Assembly (NCBI GenBank): GCA_021772355.1
Contig: JAJFMB010000279.1
Coordinates: forward strand, 1 to 8,584
Length of the DNA stretch: 8,584 nt
Reading direction: 5' to 3'
DNA from: Chlamydiota bacterium
GTDB taxonomy: Bacteria > Chlamydiota > Chlamydiia > Chlamydiales > JAJFMB01
Below, piece after piece: positions 4,939-8,584 of the stretch. The notes under the pieces were generated by a model that was not told the DNA's origin, searched no databases, and saw nothing but the letters and a program-made list of their open reading frames with translations. Position numbers and translations under genes: made by a program. The number at the start of each line of letters is the position of its first letter. Position 1 is the first letter of the stretch.

Positions 4939-7850
4939 AAAAAACGCTAACTCTTCTCTTATTCGTCCTTGCATTTCATCCTATCCACGCTGCCTCCTAC
5001 ACCACTATTGAAGAGAAAAATACACTCCCTGTTCTTACCCCATGTCTTAAAGACAGGCAAACCTTAAAAATACGTTTAGATAACGGCCTTGAAGCACTTA
5101 TTATCTCAGACCCTAATGTCGATAAGTCAGGTGCTGCACTCTCCGTCAACGTCGGAAGTTGGAGCGATCCGGAAAAATATCCCGGCCAGGCACACTTCAC
5201 AGAGCATATGCTCTTTCTCGGAACCAAAAAATATCCCGAAGAATCCGGTTACCATCAGTACATCAAACAACATGGTGGAGAAAGAAACGCCTACACCACG
5301 TCCGACTCAACAAACTATATCTTTTCGATCAATAATGACTATTTTTCAGAAGCCTTAGATCGCTTTTCACAATTCTTTATTGAGCCGCTCTTTAATCCCT
5401 CCGGCGTAGCGCGGGAACTGCAAGCTGTCGATCAAGAGTATGCCAAAAATTTACAAGAAGACTTTATCAAACAACACTCAGTTCATAAAGATCTAGGCAA
5501 TCCCAACCACCCTTTCCATAACTTTTCGATGGGTAATAAAGAGACTCTATCGTCAATTTCGCAAGAAGAACTGCGTCAATGGTACAATGAGCACTATAGC
5601 GCTAATATCATGAGTCTTATCGTACTTTCCAATTTACCCCTCGACCAACTAAAAGAGATGGTTGTAAATGACTTCTCAAATATTCCCAACACCAATAAAA
5701 CACCTTTAAAACTTACTTCCAGAACCACAGACGCAAAATACGACCAACATATCGCCTATATTGATCCCATCAAAGATGTCCGAAAAATGGCGTTTGTATG
5801 GGAATTGCCACCGAGCATTGCGGAGATGAGAGAAGAGAGCCCGGAAAAAATTGTCTGCTTTATCCTCGGTCATGAAGGGGAAAAAAGTTTACTGGCACAG
5901 TTAAAAAGAGAAAACCTTGCAGAATCTCTCTCGTGCGGCATTTTTTACTTAGGCGCCAACCAGACATTCTACTATCTCGAAGCCGGACTGACGGAAAAGG
6001 GGCTAAAACATAAAGATCAAGTGATCGAGCGCACCTTTCAAGCCCTCAACCAACTTCGTGAAAAAGAGATTCCGGATACCCTCTTTACCGATATTCAAAA
6101 CATTGACAAATTAAACTATCAGTACCAATCGTGCGAAGATACGTTCGAGTATCTCACAAAAATGACGCACTACCTACAGCATGAAAAGATGGAGACATAT
6201 CCCCTCATCAATTCCGTGATCCAAAAATTTGATCCCTCCTCCGTCTCAGAACTTCTCACTTATTTAACACCGGAACGGGTTCGAGTTGAAATTATCACAC
6301 CCCTAAAAAACATCAATATTCCTCTTGAAAACACAGAAAGATGGACACAAACACATTATACTATGCGTGCTATTCCCAATGAAAAAACAGCCGCCTGGAC
6401 ACAACTAGCAGCGCATCCCAATATCGACATCCCCGGAAAAAACGCTTTTATTCCCGAAAATCTCGACCTCTACCCCGTCACTGAAACTGCAGAGGTTCAC
6501 CCTCCTCATATCCCTCAGCCGAATGTGATTCTCGATTCTGACAAGGGGAAGGTGTATTTCGCACAAGATCAGCACTATCGTGTCCCAAAGGTGTACTGGA
6601 ACATCGAGGTAAAAACACCTCTGATTGAAAGCGGAAGCGCTGTGAAAACGGCGATGGCGGACCTTTATATCAAAATGTTAACGGATCAGCTCAACAATAT
6701 CAGTTACGAAGCTTCGCTCGCAGACCTTAAGTTCTCTATCAAACGCACCGATAATGGTGTTGGCATCACAATCATTGGTTACCACGATAAAGCAGAAACA
6801 CTAGCTGAGGAGATCTTAAAGAAACTTAAGTCCACATCAATCTCGGAAGATAAATTTAAGATCTATAAAGACTCCCTACAAAAGAAATACCAAAACTTTG
6901 CCAATGAGAGCTCTCTTTCACAAGCATTAGAAGTCTTGAAAAATGCGCTGTACCAGCACTATAGCACAGAAAAAGAGAAGGCAAGCGCCATTAAAAAAGT
7001 CACAATGAAGAAATTTAATTCCTTCTTAGACCAGCTTTATCAACAGGCTTATGTTGAAGCTTTCCTCTATGGGAATATGACTAAAGATCAGGCAACAACT
7101 CTTACAAACAAGCTGATAAGCACTCTCGATGCCTCACCATACCCCAAAAACAAGCAAATCAAAACCGAAGTCCTCGTGCTTCCTCAATCCAAAGGCCCCT
7201 TCTATATTGAGAAGAGTACCAAAGCACGCGGTAATGCTGTAGCGCTAGTCATCGAAGGTGATCGCTTCTCGTTTAAAGAAAGAGCCTCCCAGCAAATTGC
7301 GATGCAGGCACTCTCTGTTCCTTTTTTCTCTAACCTGCGTACCAAGCAGCAAACGGGCTATATTGTACAGAGTGTTGATCGAGAGGTGGAAAAGCAATTG
7401 TTTGACCTCTTTATCGTGCAGTCCAATAGCCACGACATGCGTGACCTTCTAGCACGTTTTGAGCAGTTCATTGAAGGTGAAGTGCAAGAGCTCACACACA
7501 ATATCCCTGAAACACAATTTCAATTCTACAAACAAGCTGCACTTGCAGAACTCACTCAACCACCTAAAAGTCTTCAGGAAATGGGAGAGCTCCTCACAAC
7601 TTTAGCCTTTAAATATGACGGTGATTTTACTTGGATTGCCAAACGCATCCAAGCAACCGCCGATCTTGGCTATGATGAATTTATGGAAATGACCAAAAAC
7701 TTCCTCGGCCGCCACAACAAAAAACGACTAGCCATTCTTATGAAAGGCACCATTCCCGATGGACAGCTTTTTTCCTATACGCGCCTTAAAAACGTCAACG
7801 AATTGAAAGAACTCAGCGACTATGTGGCCCTTAAAGCGGAACACGAGTAA
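4935..7850 (+). CDS. ptr: Secreted pitrilysin/insulinase-like zinc metalloprotease (family M16)
   Basis: This is a full-length M16A peptidase of 971 residues (E. coli pitrilysin has about 960), expected to degrade small peptides in the periplasm. A Sec signal peptide is clear: MKK, a Leu-rich core, and cleavage probably after IHA (residue 19). The inverted zinc motif is H87-F-T-E90-H91, the third zinc ligand is E168 (77 residues after H91, the same spacing as in pitrilysin), and E161 matches the second conserved glutamate. The GHEGEKSLL block (312-320) and the C-terminal R802...Y809 pair (RTKQQTGY) match substrate-contacting R824 and Y831 of human IDE. So both halves of the clam-shell fold are present and it looks active. 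The ATG overlaps the plsB stop (ATGA), with AAAAGG 8 nt upstream. It is the last gene before the terminator at 7858. Confidence 0.95.
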   Translation: MKKTLTLLLFVLAFHPIHAASYTTIEEKNTLPVLTPCLKDRQTLKIRLDNGLEALIISDPNVDKSGAALSVNVGSWSDPEKYPGQAHFTEHMLFLGTKKYPEESGYHQYIKQHGGERNAYTTSDSTNYIFSINNDYFSEALDRFSQFFIEPLFNPSGVARELQAVDQEYAKNLQEDFIKQHSVHKDLGNPNHPFHNFSMGNKETLSSISQEELRQWYNEHYSANIMSLIVLSNLPLDQLKEMVVNDFSNIPNTNKTPLKLTSRTTDAKYDQHIAYIDPIKDVRKMAFVWELPPSIAEMREESPEKIVCFILGHEGEKSLLAQLKRENLAESLSCGIFYLGANQTFYYLEAGLTEKGLKHKDQVIERTFQALNQLREKEIPDTLFTDIQNIDKLNYQYQSCEDTFEYLTKMTHYLQHEKMETYPLINSVIQKFDPSSVSELLTYLTPERVRVEIITPLKNINIPLENTERWTQTHYTMRAIPNEKTAAWTQLAAHPNIDIPGKNAFIPENLDLYPVTETAEVHPPHIPQPNVILDSDKGKVYFAQDQHYRVPKVYWNIEVKTPLIESGSAVKTAMADLYIKMLTDQLNNISYEASLADLKFSIKRTDNGVGITIIGYHDKAETLAEEILKKLKSTSISEDKFKIYKDSLQKKYQNFANESSLSQALEVLKNALYQHYSTEKEKASAIKKVTMKKFNSFLDQLYQQAYVEAFLYGNMTKDQATTLTNKLISTLDASPYPKNKQIKTEVLVLPQSKGPFYIEKSTKARGNAVALVIEGDRFSFKERASQQIAMQALSVPFFSNLRTKQQTGYIVQSVDREVEKQLFDLFIVQSNSHDMRDLLARFEQFIEGEVQELTHNIPETQFQFYKQAALAELTQPPKSLQEMGELLTTLAFKYDGDFTWIAKRIQATADLGYDEFMEMTKNFLGRHNKKRLAILMKGTIPDGQLFSYTRLKNVNELKELSDYVALKAEHE

Positions 7851-7857
7851 GCTTTCC

Positions 7858-7888
7858 AAAACAGACACGTCATTGACGTGTCTGTTTT
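7858..7888. terminator. Bidirectional intrinsic terminator between convergent genes
   Basis: AAAACAGACACGTC (7858-7871), loop ATT, GACGTGTCTGTTTT (7875-7888) form a perfect 14-bp stem. The stem's own A and T ends provide the U-tract in either direction, so it can end both the rng-plsB-ptr transcript and the minus-strand TPR gene. The stop codon of the latter (7887-7889) overlaps the stem by 2 bp. Confidence 0.9.
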
Positions 7889-8584
7889 AACCTTTTGCCT
7901 TATCAAAGCACTCTTTGGCTTTTGTGTGGTCTTGTAATTTTGTATAACAAGCGCCCATATTGGAATAGGTCTGAGATTTTTCCCCTGTAATGGAAAGAGA
8001 GTGTTGAAAGTAGACGAGAGCATCGCGGAAGTGTTCTAATTCAAAAAGCAGAACACCTAAATTAAGAATAAAATCTCCCTCTTCAGCCCCTACATAGTAA
8101 AAGTTTGCATTTGTGCGATGTATCGCTTCGTAAAGATGTTCCTTTTGCAAAGAAGACGCTTTTGTTAAATGATCTCTTATCTGCTGGTAGAAAAGGTGAA
8201 AATTACAGGGATCCCAATTGCTCAGTTTCAACAAAAATAGTATCTCCTCTAAAGAGAGTTGTTTGCCCTCTTCAAGTGATACCAACCTCCAAATATCCTC
8301 TGGTTCATAGGCATCAAGAACTGTCGTAAATGTGTGCAACGTTTCAGGAAAATCGCTTCTTGTCCTCTCCATGACTGCAACAATCACTACAAATAAAGGA
8401 TCAGACATCGACGTGAGAAGCCCCATACCACCTATTCGATGAAAGTACTCCGCCAAGCTATGATAGTTGACTGCAATGGAAAAGGTATCGTGTTTAGAGA
8501 TCTTCGGCTCTCCCCAACGCTGGATTTGCGCTAGTGTACTCACACCCTGATCACCGGCTAAAAGCAAAAACCGATCATTGGAAA
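7887..8584 (-). CDS. TPR-repeat protein, C-terminal part; 5' end outside the window
   Basis: The frame is open to the window edge (codons before the TTG at 8565-8567 read SNDRF with no stop), so at least 231 C-terminal residues are seen and the true start lies beyond 8584. The last 70 residues form two tetratricopeptide repeats: one around ILNLGVLLFELEHFRDAL and one around TYSNMGACYTKLQDHTKA. These are protein-interaction helices. The visible N-terminal part has the pattern LLLAGDQG...FSIAVNYHSLAEYF...GG, which reminds me of the end of a SAM-dependent methyltransferase-like (MidA-type) domain sometimes followed by TPRs. That link is from memory and weak. The middle is helical, with the amphipathic LSLEEILFLLKLSNW stretch. 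There is no signal or membrane segment in the visible part. It converges on ptr and shares its terminator. Function is unknown; a chaperone or adaptor role is also possible. Confidence 0.8.
   Translation of the reverse strand, partial: SNDRFLLLAGDQGVSTLAQIQRWGEPKISKHDTFSIAVNYHSLAEYFHRIGGMGLLTSMSDPLFVVIVAVMERTRSDFPETLHTFTTVLDAYEPEDIWRLVSLEEGKQLSLEEILFLLKLSNWDPCNFHLFYQQIRDHLTKASSLQKEHLYEAIHRTNANFYYVGAEEGDFILNLGVLLFELEHFRDALVYFQHSLSITGEKSQTYSNMGACYTKLQDHTKAKECFDKAKG

Noticed and set aside
7245..7452. Opposed short frames inside ptr
   Set aside because: They overlap a strongly conserved part of the protease (the RTKQQTGY region) and have no ribosome site or recognisable motif.
7820..8023. 67-residue minus-strand frame across the terminator
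   Set aside because: It crosses the 14-bp terminator and overlaps the ptr end and the TPR gene in another phase; composition is not protein-like.
8105..8329. 74-residue plus-strand frame opposite the TPR gene
   Set aside because: It is antisense to a coding frame with clear TPRs, and lacks a ribosome site and any recognisable motif.

Overview
The window reads as a piece of a Chlamydiae (Chlamydiota) chromosome, most likely from an environmental, Parachlamydiales-like lineage rather than the genus Chlamydia. The evidence is gene order and protein character. A minus-strand block (DUF177/YceD, ribosomal protein L32, PlsX) lies back to back with a plus-strand block (RNase E/G, a chloroplast-type glycerol-3-phosphate acyltransferase, a pitrilysin/insulinase-like M16 protease). 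As I recall it, this matches the C. trachomatis CT811-CT806 neighbourhood. The soluble, plant-plastid-like GPAT is itself a chlamydial hallmark. The species cannot be fixed from the sequence alone. DNA is moderately AT-rich, with no insertion sequence, tRNA, rRNA or CRISPR seen.

Layout. (1) 1-1976, minus strand: a tight set in transcription order yceD, rpmF, plsX and a small membrane protein whose 3' end is cut off by the window edge. Gaps are 18, 28 and 30 nt, so this is probably one operon. PlsX begins with TTG. (2) 1977-2402: a roughly 425-nt divergent intergenic region with several inverted repeats, a symmetric -10-like box, a short hairpin, and a small helix that could cover the Shine-Dalgarno of the next gene. 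(3) 2403-7850, plus strand: rng, plsB and ptr. There is a one-base gap between rng and plsB and a 4-base ATGA overlap between plsB and ptr, so this is probably a translationally coupled operon. (4) 7858-7888: a near-perfect 14-bp hairpin with A and T tracts on its two sides, which fits a bidirectional terminator. (5) 7887-8584, minus strand: the C-terminal part of a TPR protein whose 5' end lies beyond the window. Its stop codon sits in the terminator.

How the genes fit together. PlsX and the GPAT both feed the first acylation of glycerol-3-phosphate, so the divergent region separates two phospholipid-synthesis genes. Each is bundled with translation or RNA functions: rpmF and the rRNA-linked YceD family on one side, RNase E/G on the other. 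The rpmF-plsX pairing is common in bacteria. The protease carries a Sec signal peptide, so it should act in the periplasm; its place behind plsB looks like conserved chlamydial gene order rather than a shared pathway. I see no clearly new system here. The best leads are the structured rng leader, the promoter architecture of the divergent region, the unrecognised small membrane protein, and the N-terminal part of the TPR protein.
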